64,000 nucleotides of DNA from Rebecca billardiae RCC1528. Lineage: Eukaryota; Haptophyta. The position numbers were made by a program, and so were the translations under genes. The stretch spans positions 1 through 64,000 of the forward strand of contig OZ251254.1 of assembly GCA_965240325.2 (NCBI GenBank), read 5' to 3'. Below, in pieces: positions 10,308 to 20,482 of the stretch; position 1 is the stretch's first letter; the number at the start of each line of letters is the position of its first letter. The notes below the pieces were generated by a model. It was not told the origin of the DNA, did not search any database, and saw only the letters and a list, made by a program, of their open reading frames with translations.

Positions 10308-11440
10308 ATGGCGACGCGCCTGCAGCCCGTCCCGGCCGCCGCGCGCGTGGCGGCGCCGACGTCGCGCATGTGGGGCGGCGTGGTGCGCGGCGGCGAGTCG
10401 CTCGCGCTGCCCTGCGACGCCGACGGCCACATCGTCCTCACCGGCGCCACCCTCGCCGCCAGCCCCGCCGCCGGCACGCGCGTCTCCGTGTGGCTCGAGC
10501 CGCCGCCGCCGCCGGCCGGCGGCCGCAAGCGGCCGCGCGCGCTCGCGCTGTGCACGCTGGTCGGCGGCGCGTGCGCGTCGGCCAAGATGGACGTGACGCT
10601 GCGCGGCCCCGCCGCCGTGCGCGCGACCGGCGCCGGCGCCGTCGCGCTGCACGGCGTCCACTTTGGCGGCGGCGGCGGCGGCGGCGCGGCGGCGGCGGCG
10701 GCAGCCCCGCCCGCGGCGGCGGCGGAGCCCGCGCGCGCGCGCGCGCCGAAGCGCGCGCGCGGCGCGGCGGCGGCCGCGGCGGCGGCCCCCGCCGCCGCCG
10801 CGCCGCCCACGCCGCCCGCCGGCGCCGCCGCCTACCTGCCGTGCGCCCGCTGGTCCGGCGCCAAGTCCGGGTACGTCTTCAAGCGCGGCCTGTCCGGCGT
10901 CGGCTACTACCGCGACACGGCGCCGCGCGTCGCGCCGGCGGCGGCGGCGCGGGGTGCGGCGGCGGGGGCGAAGGGGAAGGGGGAGGTGGCGGCGAAGGGT
11001 GGGGCCGGCGGCGGGGGGCGCGTGCTCAAGGGCGGCGTGCGCGCCGTCGAGCTCGCGCCGGGCTCGGGCGCGGAGGCGCGGCGCGGCCGCACGGTGTGCG
11101 CGCGCGCGACCTCGCGCGCGCCGCGCCGCCGCGCGGCTCGCGCGCGCGCGCTGACCCGACCGCCGCGGCGCGCGCGGCGCAGGTGACGGTCAAGTACGTG
11201 GGCCGGCTGAGCCGCGCGGGCCCGCGCGCGCCGCCCTTCGACCAGGGCACCATCGCCTTCCGCCTCGGCGGCGGCGAGGTCATCCCCGGCTGGGACGTCG
11301 GCCTGGAGGGACTGCGCGCGCGCGGCCGGCGCCGCCTCGAGATCCCGAGCGCGATGGCGTACGGCAAGCGCGGCGCGCCGCCAGCCATCCCGCCCAACGC
11401 CGAGCTCACGTTCGAGGTCGAGCTGCTGCGCGTCGCGTGA
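10308..11440 (+). CDS. nucleoplasmin-like FKBP-type peptidyl-prolyl isomerase
   Basis: Predicted nuclear prolyl isomerase/histone chaperone of the FPR3/FPR4/FKBP39 kind, 347 aa. Exons 10308-11093 and 11183-11440, phase 0, with a GTGTG donor. Residues 1-110 resemble the nucleoplasmin-like domain (MWGGVVRGGESLAL, CTLVGGACASAKMDV). A low-complexity Ala/Gly/basic linker includes the likely nuclear signal APKRARG. Residues about 240-347 are a single FKBP domain: VTVKYVGRL, PFDQGTIAFRLGGGEVIPGW, AMAYGKRG and the terminal FEVELLRV. Active-site region residues FDQG and VIPGWD are present. The usual acidic stretch between the two domains is replaced by Ala/Gly, which is unusual for the family. Confidence 0.88.
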
Positions 11441-12112
11441 GGCCAGCCAGCGAGGGGCCGGGCCGGCGCCGGTGGCCGCGCCCGCGGCGCGGCCGCGCAG
11501 GCCGGGCGGGCGGCGCAGGCCGGGCGTCAGGCGCAGCATCTCGCAAGAGCTCATTAGCTCGCGGCGTCGGTCCCGGAACCCTAACTAAAGATAGGGCTAG
11601 GCACTGCCACTGAGCCGCCAGCTGCCCAGCCGGAGTCATCCGCCGCCGTTCCGCGTGCCGGTCGGACCCGCGTCGATCCGATCGGCGCGGATCATCGCAG
11701 CCGCCGCGCCCCGCACCGGGGCGGCGGGGCGGGGCGGGTCCGCGACAGACATGAGACAGACCGCGTGGGCCGTTACGGACGCGACGTTATGTCGTGACGT
11801 TATCGCGGATCGGACCGTCATGACTCTGTGTGTGTGCAGTGGTATCTAGTGACCGCCAGCCGACCACCCGGGTACATGTCTCAGGCAGCGACTGGTGATG
11901 CCCGGACAGACTCGGATAGTCAGTCTCGGCGCGCGGCCGCCAGCGCCGCGCGCGCCAGCGAGGGACCGAGTGGCCGTCGGACTGACGAGGGGCCACGCGC
12001 TCGGGCCGCGCGCGGGCGGCGCGCCGCCGCCGCGGTCAGACACGCGCTCGGGCGTGTGTCGGGGAGAGGGGAGCGAGAGCGCGCAGAGCGGCCGGGCCCG
12101 CGGCCGCCGCGC
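11441..12112. other. convergent intergenic region
   Basis: Lies between two convergent genes. Mixed GC sequence containing short CG-rich runs. I see no conserved ORF, RNA gene or repeat here. Confidence 0.6.
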
Positions 12113-13501
12113 TCAGTGCGCGGCCGCGTGCGCGTGCAGCGACGCATTGGTCGCGCCGTGCGGCGTGAAGACGCCGCCGGCTGTGTAGTAGTGCTTCTTG
12201 CTCGCGGCCTCGGCGGCGGCGTCCTCCTGCGCCTTGCGCTGCTTCGCGCGCGCCTCCGCCTTCGCCTTCTCCACCGCCGTCATCGCCTTCCCCTCCGCCG
12301 CGTGCGGCCCGGACTCCTGCCGCACCAGCTCCGCCTCGTCGCCCACGAGGGACGACAGGGAGAAGTGCCCCGCGGCCACGCCCTCGGGCTTGCCGCCGTC
12401 GTGCACGATCTGAGAGAGGTCGCGCGAGTTGCGCCGCTGGCCGAGGGCCTTGGGCGCGGCGCCGCCGTCGGACGGGCGCCTGCCCGTCACCTTCTTCGGC
12501 GCCTCCACCGGCTCCTCCTGCGCGGCGCACGGCGCACGCGGGCGGTTGGGCCATCAGATCAGCTCAGCTCGGCTCAGCTCAGGCCGGGCCGGGGCATGCG
12601 CGCGCGCGGCGGCGCGCGGCGCGCGGCGGGCTGGCGCGCGGCGGCGCGGGTCGCGCACCGGGTCGTGCAGCGTGAAGGCGCTCTGGTACTCGTCCGCGAG
12701 CAGCGACGACACGCTCGTGTTCACCGGCCGGTGCTTCTCCGCGCCGGCGATCGAGATGAGCTCCTCGCGCGTCGTGTTGCGCGAGCGGCTGAGAGTGCCG
12801 TCGCCGTCGGTCGCGCGGCGGCCGTTGAGCGAGGGGCGGCCGCGCGGCGCGTTCTTCGCGGCGAGCGCCGCCGCCTGCGCCCGCGCCCAGGGGCGGGGTG
12901 GGGAGGGCAGGGGGCGCGCACCGAGCGGGCGCGCGTGAGCGGCCGGAACGGGACGGGCGAACGGGACGGGACGGGCGCGGGCGCGCGCCGCGCGCACCTG
13001 CTGCGCCTGCAGCTCCTGGTAGTCCTGCGAGCCGTCGTCGGGGCGCAGCTCGTGCTCGTTGGCGAGCAGCTGCGACACCGACATCGGCACCGGCTTGTGC
13101 GTCTCCGCGAACTCGAGCGTCTGCGAGCGCGACTGCGACGAGTTGCGGTTGCGCATCAGCCCGCGGTCGGGCGGCGGCTGCGCCGAGGGCGAGGTGGGCT
13201 TGGGCGCGGGCTTGGGCGCGGCGGCGTGGTCGGCGGCGCGCTCCTCGTACGAGTGCATGTACCCGTGCGTCGCCACCGCGTCGTCGCCCACCATCTCGCT
13301 CAGGCTCGTCTTCACCGCCTGGTGCGCACCCGTCTTGAACGCGTCGACCGAGTGGCGCGGCGCCGCGGGCTTGTCGGCGAACTTGGGCGGCGCGTCGGCG
13401 TGCTTGGGCGCGGGCTTGGCCGGCGCGGGGGCGCGCTCGTCCTCGTCCGCGCGCTCCGGCGCGTACGAGCCGCCGAGGTCGGAGGCGTTGAGGCGGTCCA
13501 T
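12113..13501 (-). CDS. unknown protein with repeated Ser-rich SxSxLL motifs
   Basis: Not recognised; 374 aa. Exons in coding order: 13501-12998, 12874-12659, 12517-12113, all phase 0, with GTGCG donors and CGCAG acceptors. Four spaced copies of a short motif are visible: KTSLSEMVGDDA, MSVSQLLANEHE, TSVSSLLADEYQ and FSLSSLVGDEAE. Each is about 10 residues and is followed by acidic residues; they are separated by linkers rich in Ser, Pro and Arg (for example RNRNSSQSRSQT). A Lys/Ala/Glu helix precedes the C-terminal HYYTAGGVFTPHGATNASLH. There are no membrane segments or signal peptide. The pattern suggests a repeated short linear docking motif, which is inference. Start ATG 13501 opens the first exon. 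Confidence 0.7.
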
Positions 13502-14217
13502 TTGTGCGGCGTGCGGCGGCGCGAAGGTCGGGGAGAGTGAGCGTCGCCCGTCGTCAGGTGGTTGTGGCTGGTCGGGCGTAGTTAGGAGCGGGTTTGGTCG
13601 GAGCGCGTGGTTCGTCACTGGCGCGTGCGGCGTCGGTTGACGAGGCAGCGCGGGCGCAACATCAGCGAGTGCTGGAAGGGGCGCGATTGCCATTAGGGCC
13701 TCATTATCGGTTACGCGACGAGGCCCGCGCTTCGTCGGCGCGCGTCGCGCCGCCGTGATTGGACGCAGGCCATGGGCGGCTTCGCGGAAACGGCGCGTTG
13801 ATTGGTTGGCGACGGGCCCATCTGCCCTAAGAATTGAGCCTCTTTGATGGCATGTCTGCAGTCGCCTTCGGTTGGCGAATACCGCCCAACCGCCAGATGC
13901 TAGGGAGATTGGCGTCCGGAGGCGACGCAGTTGAGAACCGGCTCTGGGTAGGCCAAAAAGGAGATGTACAGCAACAAAGCCAAGCCGAAGCGGCTTTGGC
14001 TGATGAAACAAAAAGCCGCGGTCCGAAAAAGGCCGGCTTGTTTTTCCCCGCGATTTTTTCAGACGAGTAACGACGACGCTAGATTCAGTGACCGGAGTCA
14101 GTCTTCAAGTCACTGCTATGATGATTCGCAGACTCGACTGCTCGTGGCTGCCACCCGGCGGCAGAGGCCGCCCGGACGCGCCACGCCGCGCGCGCACGCC
14201 GCGGCACGCATCCCGCT
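13502..14217. promoter_or_regulatory. intergenic region, likely promoter of the upstream minus-strand gene
   Basis: Lower-GC stretch between two minus-strand genes. Near 13757-13810 it contains two ATTGG (inverted CCAAT) motifs, in GTGATTGGACGC and TTGATTGGTTGG. Positions 250-310 bp upstream of the ATG at 13501 suit a promoter. No coding signal seen. Confidence 0.4.
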
Positions 14218-15408
14218 TCACGGGATCGCGATCGACAGCGACTGGTCGAGCTCGACGTCCGACGAGGCCACCACCTGCGCCCCGCGCCGCGCGGACGTGA
14301 CCGGTCGCGGCGCGCACTCGCGCGTCACTCGTCAGCCACCCGCGCCGCCGCCGCGCGCCCCGCCGCGAGCACGCACGCCCCGGCTGCCGGCGCCGCCGCG
14401 CACCTCGCAGAACTCCTCGAACGACACCTTCCCGTCCTTGTCCTTGTCCGCGAAGATCATCGTCTTGTCCACCACCTGCTGCAGCTGCACGTCGCCGAGG
14501 TTGTCGCCCACCATCATCTTGAGCACGGTGAAGAGCTCGCCGTTGGTGATGAAGCCGTCGCCGTCGATGTCGTAGATCTTGAAGGCCACTGCGAAGGGGG
14601 CGGGGCGGGGGGGTGCGGAGGGAGGGAGGCGCGGCGGCGGAGCGGCGGCGGAGGGCGCGGAGGGAGGCGCACACGCGCACGGGCGCACGCGCGCACGCGC
14701 GCGGAGGGGGGCGCACGCGCGCGGAGGGGGGCGCACGCGCGCGGAGGGGGGCGCAGAGGGAGGGCGCGTGAGCCAGCGGGGCGGCGTGCGCCACGCCGCC
14801 GCCGCCGCTGGCACACGCTTGCCCCCGGACAAACCCCCCTTCCCAACCCCCGCGCGCACTCTTGAGCTTGTCGCCCTCGTTCTCGGACGAAAAGACGGAC
14901 AGCGCGGTCACAAACTCCTGGAACGAAATCTCGTTGTCGTTGTCCTTGTCGAGCACGGCGAGGACGCGGCCGACGAGCGGGTTGGTCGCGATCGAGGGGA
15001 CCTGCATGAACTCTGCCCTCGAGATCTGCCCGGACCCGTCCTGCTCGCGCCCCGCGCCGCGCGCCGAGCGCGCGGCGCGCGCGCCGAGCGGTGAGCGCTG
15101 GGCGGAGCGCGCCCGCCCGCGGCGGCGGTGGGCGTGCGCGGCGGCGCGCACCTCGTCGAGTCGCCTGAACGCGCGCCAGAGCTTCTTCACCTCCGCCTCC
15201 GAGACTGCGCGCGCGCGCGCGCGCGCGCCGAGCACCCGCGTCGGCCGCGGCGCGCGCGGCGCCGCGCGGCGGCGGCGCTCGGCCGGCGCTCGGCGCGCGG
15301 CCGCGCGCGCGCGCGCGCGGCGGTCGGCGGCGCGCGCGCACAGTGCGAGCAGAGGAGCATCTCCTCCATCTCCTCCTGCGACAGGTTCTGCGACGCGCTG
15401 GCACCCAT
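14218..15408 (-). CDS. CNB: calcineurin regulatory subunit B
   Basis: Ca2+-binding regulatory subunit of the phosphatase calcineurin, 180 aa, the usual size. Exons in coding order: 15408-15342, 15204-15152, 15040-14860, 14588-14404, 14274-14218. The splices restore frame throughout and all donors are GTGCG. MGASASQ at the N-terminus supplies the Gly2 for N-myristoylation. Four canonical EF-hand loops are intact: [36 protein letters not shown] and [12 protein letters not shown]. The family stretch [16 protein letters not shown] and the VVDKT helix are conserved. The last exon gives [18 protein letters not shown], a divergent tail compared with the animal protein. No catalytic subunit A gene is in the window. 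Confidence 0.93.
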
Positions 15409-15605
15409 GCTGCCCCGGCGCGAGCCGCACGCGGGCGGGCTTGAGCGCGGGCTGCGGCTGTCGCCTGCTGTCGCCCCGGCGTGTGCTCGGGGGGGCCGCC
15501 TCCACCGTGGACCCCACTGCGACCGAGAGAGAGTTTCGTCGTCGGCCTTTTCGCTTGTATTTTCAATTTGAATGCGCTGCATTTATTTCTTCGCCTTCCT
15601 CGGAT

Positions 15606-16829
15606 TTAATCCGTGACGACTCGCGCCGAGCGGGCGGCGTCGGCGGCCGCCGCGCCGCGCCAGCGCCACACGCGCGTGACCTCCGCCCACGGCCGCGCGC
15701 CCGGCTCGACGCCCGCGCGCACCTCGAACGCCACCGCGAGCGCGTCGTACCGCAGCTCGAACACCGCGTGCTCCGCGCGCGCCGCGCCCGCGCGCAGCCG
15801 CCCCTGGTGCAGCGCGCGCGGGTCGAGCGCAATCGCCTCCGCCGCGCCGCGCCACCACTCGCCGAGCGTGCGCGCGTGGGCGAGGGCGCGGGCGCGCACG
15901 GCGCAGAGCGCGGCGAGCTCGGCGTGCGGCGGCGCGCCCCGCGCCGCGCCCGCCTCCGCACCGTCCGGCTCCGCCGCCGCCGCGTCGAGCAGTCCGGCGC
16001 GCGCGGCCGCGCTCAGCGCCGCGCGGCCGAGCGGCGGCGCGGCCTCGGGCGCGCACCACGCGGGCCAGCGCGCGGCGGGGACGCGGTCGTGGGAGACGTA
16101 CGGCTTGACGTCGAGCACGGGCGTGCCGTCGAGCAGGTCCACCCCCGACAGCTCCAGCGTCGCGCGGCCCCCCGCCACCGCCACACCCTCCAGCGCGACC
16201 ACGCTCAACCCAAGCGGGCTCGGCCGGTGCGGCGAGCGGGTCGCGAGCGAGCCCACGCTCGCGCCGCCGAGGCGCGGCGGGTGCACCTTGGCGCGCACGC
16301 CGCGCGGCGCGCGCGCGGCGGCCCCGTCGGCGGCGCCGCCGGCGGCGCCGCCGCCGCCCAGCTTCGCGCCGTTCGTGTTCTCGTGGAACACGAAGAGAAG
16401 CCACACGTGTGAGAAGCTTCGCAAACCTTCGACGGCGGCGGCGGGCGCGACGGCCGGGTCGAGCGGCAGGGACGCGCGCGCGGAGGGGGCGAGGAGGCCC
16501 TGGCGCGGCGTGCCGCGCCGGTCGACGAAGGGCGAGGCGATCCGGCCCACCACGCGCCAGCCCGCGAGCAGCGCGGACGCGTCCGACGCGCCGTCGGCGG
16601 GCGCGGCGGCCGCGCCGCCGCACGCGCCGCCGCCAGACGCGCCGCCGCGCAGCCGGCGCTCGGCGGCGGTGCGGCCGGCGCGCTCGGCGGCGCGCAGCTC
16701 GGTCTGGCGGCGCAGATCGGCGGCGAGCCGCCGCGCGCGCCGCGTCTGCACCGCCAGCGCCGCGCCGAGCGCGAGCCCGACCGCCGCGGCCAGCCCGCAC
16801 GCCAGCCGCGCGCCGACGCCGCCCGCCAT
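15606..16829 (-). CDS. TRMO: tRNA N6-methyladenosine methyltransferase TrmO/TRMO with N-terminal membrane anchor
   Basis: Single exon, 407 aa. TrmO uses S-adenosylmethionine to methylate N6 of t6A37 in tRNA-Thr. The UPF0066 core lies at about residues 90-250: RIASPF, RRGTPRQG, FSHVWLLFVFHEN, KVHPPRL, ATRSPHRPSPLGLS and DLLDGTPVLDVKPY. These include the SPHRP segment typical of the SAM-binding trefoil-knot loop. The C-terminal part matches the extra C-terminal domain of long TRMO proteins. Residues 10-28 form a hydrophobic helix followed by Arg-rich residues, an addition that could be a membrane anchor or organelle-targeting leader. AATAAA on this strand sits about 20 nt past the stop. The start is 251 bp from the divergent LsmAD gene. 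Confidence 0.9.
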   Translation of the reverse strand: MAGGVGARLACGLAAAVGLALGAALAVQTRRARRLAADLRRQTELRAAERAGRTAAERRLRGGASGGGACGGAAAAPADGASDASALLAGWRVVGRIASPFVDRRGTPRQGLLAPSARASLPLDPAVAPAAAVEGLRSFSHVWLLFVFHENTNGAKLGGGGAAGGAADGAAARAPRGVRAKVHPPRLGGASVGSLATRSPHRPSPLGLSVVALEGVAVAGGRATLELSGVDLLDGTPVLDVKPYVSHDRVPAARWPAWCAPEAAPPLGRAALSAAARAGLLDAAAAEPDGAEAGAARGAPPHAELAALCAVRARALAHARTLGEWWRGAAEAIALDPRALHQGRLRAGAARAEHAVFELRYDALAVAFEVRAGVEPGARPWAEVTRVWRWRGAAAADAARSARVVTD

Positions 16830-17080
16830 CGCGGCCTCCCCACCACAGGAGGCAGGAGGCCCAGTCCGGGCGCGCCTCGTCGGGCCGGGCCGCCCCCGGA
16901 CGGCCCGCGCGCGCGCGGCGGCGCGTGCTGCGCGTGCGCGGGTGTGCGCGCGAGTGTCGTCAAGCGCACGCCGCCCCCATCCCACGAGGGGCGCAGCTTC
17001 TGTCGGCCCGCCTCGCAGCCGCGGCCCTCGCCCTCGCACCCGCGCGCACGCAGCCCAGGCCGCCCGCACCGCAGCCCAGC

Positions 17081-18256
17081 ATGACCACGCCCTTCAACTA
17101 CGCCACGCAGGACGACTGCTGCGCCGACTGGCTCGAGGAGGACGAGCACCACCCGCCGGGCGGCGGCGGGCACCACGGCGGCCACGGCGCGTACGACGAC
17201 GGCTCGTGGGGGGTGGACGAGACGATCTACACGACGGCGATCGACACGAGCAAGTTCTCCGCCGAGCAGATCGCCCGCGCCGAGGAGCTCGCGCGCCAGA
17301 TCCAGCGCGAGAGCGTCACGCGCAAGATCGGGCGGGGCGGCGGGCCGGCGGGCGGCGCTCCGGCGTATGGCGGCCTCGACCCGAGCGTCGAGTCGCTGGG
17401 CTCGGCGGAGGACGCGCTGGCGCTGCTGCAGCAGCGGAACCAGCAGCAGCAGCACCACCAGCACCACGCCCAGGCCCACCCGTACCCGCAGTACGCCCAG
17501 CCGCACCAGCCGCCGCCGCAGCAGCAGCCGCAGCACTATGCGGGCGGCGGCGCGCCCGCGGGGCCGGCCGGGGCGTACGGGGGGCAGCACATGCCGCCGC
17601 AGCCGATGGTGACGCCCCCGGACAAGCAGGCGGCGCAGGAGACGCTGCTCGTCGGCTGGCTGCAGCAGGTGCGCCCGCGCCGCGCCGCGCCGCGCCGCGC
17701 CGCGCGCGACCGCCGCGCCGCGCCGCGCCGCGCCGCGCGCTCACGCGCCGCGGCCCGCGCCCGCCGCCCTCCGCCCTCGCCGCCGCCGCCGCCGCGTCCG
17801 GCGCCGCAGGAGCTCCAGCGCGTGATCGCGCTGATCGGCGCGCAGGGCGACCCCACGCCGGCGCAGGCGCGCAACCTCCTCAACGCGTACTGCACCACCG
17901 TCACCGCCACCATTCCCTACTCGCCCGCCGACGTGAAGGCCGCCGTGATCGGCTGCTTCCGAGCGGCGCACTGGGACGTGCCGACGCGCCGGCCGGTGGC
18001 GGGGAGCCAGCCGCCGAACGGCCGCGCGATCTGCGAGCTGATCGCGAGCCTGGGTGCGCGCGCGCGCCCGCGCGCCGCGCGCCGCGCCGCGATGGACCGA
18101 CGCGCGCGCTCGCGCGGCCGTGCGCGTGTGCGCGCGCGCGCGAACTTTCCAGGAACGTTCTTCTCGCCGCGCGTGGGCAAGCAGCCGCCGCCGCCGGGGC
18201 TCGTCGAGCGCAAGCTGGCGGAGCTCGCGGCGCGCGCGCCGCCGGCGCGGCAGCCG

Positions 18257-18291
<35 letters not shown>

Positions 18292-18769
18292 GCCGCAGCA
18301 GCAGGGCCGCGCGCCCGGCGGTTACGCCGGCGGTTACGCGCCGCCGAACGGCGCCGCGGCGAACGGCGGCGGCCGCGGCGCCGGCGGCGGGCGTGGCGCC
18401 GGCGGCGCCGGCCGCGGCTTCCCGCCGCTCGGCGCTGACGGCGGCAGGGGCCGCGCCGGCGCCGGCGCCGGCCGCGGCTACCGCGGCGCCGACGGCGGCG
18501 GCGCGCCGCCCGGCGGCGCCGCCGCGACAGAGCGACGCAGCGGCGGCGGCCGGGGCGGCGGCCGCGGGCCGCGCGCCGAGGGCGGCGGCGAGCTCGGCCG
18601 CGGCGGCGGCCGCGGTGGACGTGGCGGCCGCGGCGCCGCCGACGGCGCGGCGGCCGGGGCGCAGGGGCAAGCTGGCCGCGGCGGCGGCCGCGGCGGCGGC
18701 CGCGGCGGCGGCGGCGGCGGCGGGCGCGCGGGCGCGCGCGGCGGCGGCCGCGGCCCGACCGCGGCCTGA
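17081..18769 (+). CDS. LsmAD-domain, Gln-rich and RGG-rich RNA-binding protein (ataxin-2-related)
   Basis: 482 aa. Exons 17081-17668, 17810-18053, 18153-18769. Residues about 45-80 (DETIYTTAIDTSKFSAEQ and the following ARAEELARQIQRE) match the LsmAD domain of ataxin-2. The Sm-like domain that normally precedes it is missing. A His/Gln/Pro-rich linker follows, with Q runs at 17440-17530. A middle folded-looking segment (ELQRVIALIG to CFRAAHWDVP) is unrecognised. The C-terminal third is a long Gly/Arg (RGG/GRG) region with a CAG-encoded Gln run at 18262-18292. Such composition fits an mRNA-binding or condensate-forming protein. Divergent from TRMO with 251 bp between starts. Confidence 0.78.
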
Positions 18770-19575
18770 GCCGCCGCCGCGCCCAACTCCCCCAAGAGCG
18801 CGCGCGCGCGCGCGGCGCGGGTGCGCGCGGGTGCGCGCGAGGCGGCGCGCCAGCCGACGCGCCCGGCCGCCCCGGACGAGGCGGCGGCCGGACTCTCCAG
18901 AGTCCGGGAGAGTCCGGGCCGCGCCGAGCCGGCGCGGACGCGCGCGGCGCGCGACGGCGGCGCCGCTGCCGCCGACTCGGCGCTGGCTGGCGGCAGGCTG
19001 CGGCGTGGCGGCCGCGGCGGCGCACGGCGGGCGGGCCGGGAGTCGGCCCGCGGCGCGCCCGAGCGAGCCGCGCGCGTGCGCCGTGCCACCTCGCTCGCTC
19101 GCTCGTCGGTTGCGGCGGCGCGGCCGTCGGACGGCTGCCTCGCCGCCGCCCGGCCCGGTCGGATGCGCGCCCAGGCGTTCCCGTTGCTGCGACTGTGACG
19201 TCCCGTGCAGCAGTAGCGGTGCTGCCCAGACGCGCTGCCAGGCCGACTACCGTTCTCGACCGGAGCCGCCGTGACGCGCTCCGGACGCATCACCCGCGTC
19301 GTGGCGGTCGCCGCCGCCGTCGAGTTGGCGAGCTTTTCTATCTCTAGATCTATTCAGGCGCGGTGAGATGACGACTCGGTCCGACTAACTGCTGCCAATT
19401 ATAGCACTAGTCGGAGCAGTAGTACAGCATCGCAGCATCATTCGGATCCGCCGTGCCAGCCGCTTAGTAGTTTGGCCAGTTGCCAGTAGCAGCCGCAGTC
19501 CGCGGCCGTGCCGCGTGCGGCGCCTGCCGCCGCTGGGGATTCAATATATATATATATATATAATATAATATAATA

Positions 19576-19666
<91 letters not shown>

Positions 19667-20438
19667 TTCCGTATATACGCGACGACTACTACTGTTAGTC
19701 GGTGGCGGCGCGCCACTCTGACACCGCCGGCTGCCCGCGAGTACCCAGCGTGGCTAAGTACGGTGCGGCAGCAGTACGACGTCACGCACGGTCATCCCGA
19801 CCCAGCGGGCAGCGCGCCGCGCCAGCTAACTGCCGCGGCCGCGCCCGTGACTGTGACGCTGCGCCCGTCGTCATATCAGCATCATATATGCGCTACTTCT
19901 AATTGTCTGCCGTGGCGGCAGCCCTAAGCCCACGCCGCGGCCAGCGCGCGCCACTGCGGGCAGCGATGCGGCTTACAGCGCCGAGCCGCATCGGCCCGGG
20001 ATCGTCGTCATTGATTGATGAAGTTCGAACGGGCATGATGTCAGCACGGCGGATCAAGGGGTTCGAGCGGCGGTTGCCGGTAGTTGGCAGGGCATGCAAG
20101 CCTCGCGCGCGCGGTCAATATTGCTGCTGAACGAATAATTAATAATCGCGCCAATAACTACGTACTAGCTAGTTCCGCGGTTTCCCGGACCAGCGCAGCA
20201 CTGAGGCTCACTCGGACTCAGACAGAGTCTGAGGTGACTGAGGCAATAAGGCGCCACGGGCCCGCCGTCATTAATGAAGGGCCGACTACTATGCTGTAGG
20301 TTAGCCACAGCGCAGGGAGTCTGATCAGGGGCCCAGGGCGCGGCCGCTGCTCCGACTCTCCGAGTCCGCCGCGCTAGGGCGGCCGGCGGAGGCGGTGGCG
20401 GCCACTGATTAATAGCAGCTAGTACTACTACTGTATCT
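18770..20438. other. intergenic region, GC falling, with AT microsatellite
   Basis: No gene seen. 18800-19300 is GC-rich 3' flank with a short dyad of CTCCAGAGTCCGGGAGAG type near 18894. From about 19300 the GC content drops sharply, marking the edge of a repeat-rich island that continues to about 24960. Confidence 0.5.
19543..19664. repeat. (TA)n microsatellite
   Basis: About 120 bp of TATA repeat interrupted by a TAATA-repeat segment at 19560-19582, in otherwise non-coding DNA. Confidence 0.95.
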
Positions 20439-20482
20439 CGCCTGCCTGAGCTGTGTGCGTCTCTTATTCTTAGTAAACTGTA
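20439..20482 (+). repeat. 44-bp dispersed repeat, copy A
   Basis: CGCCTGCCTGAGCTGTGTGC continuing to GTAAACTGTA. The same 44 bp recur at 39403-39446 and 42139-42182 without visible change. A variant lies at 39236-39289, a diverged copy at 42189-42235 and a fragment at 43621-43632. This copy runs into the 5' end of the recombinase ORF. Confidence 0.9.
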
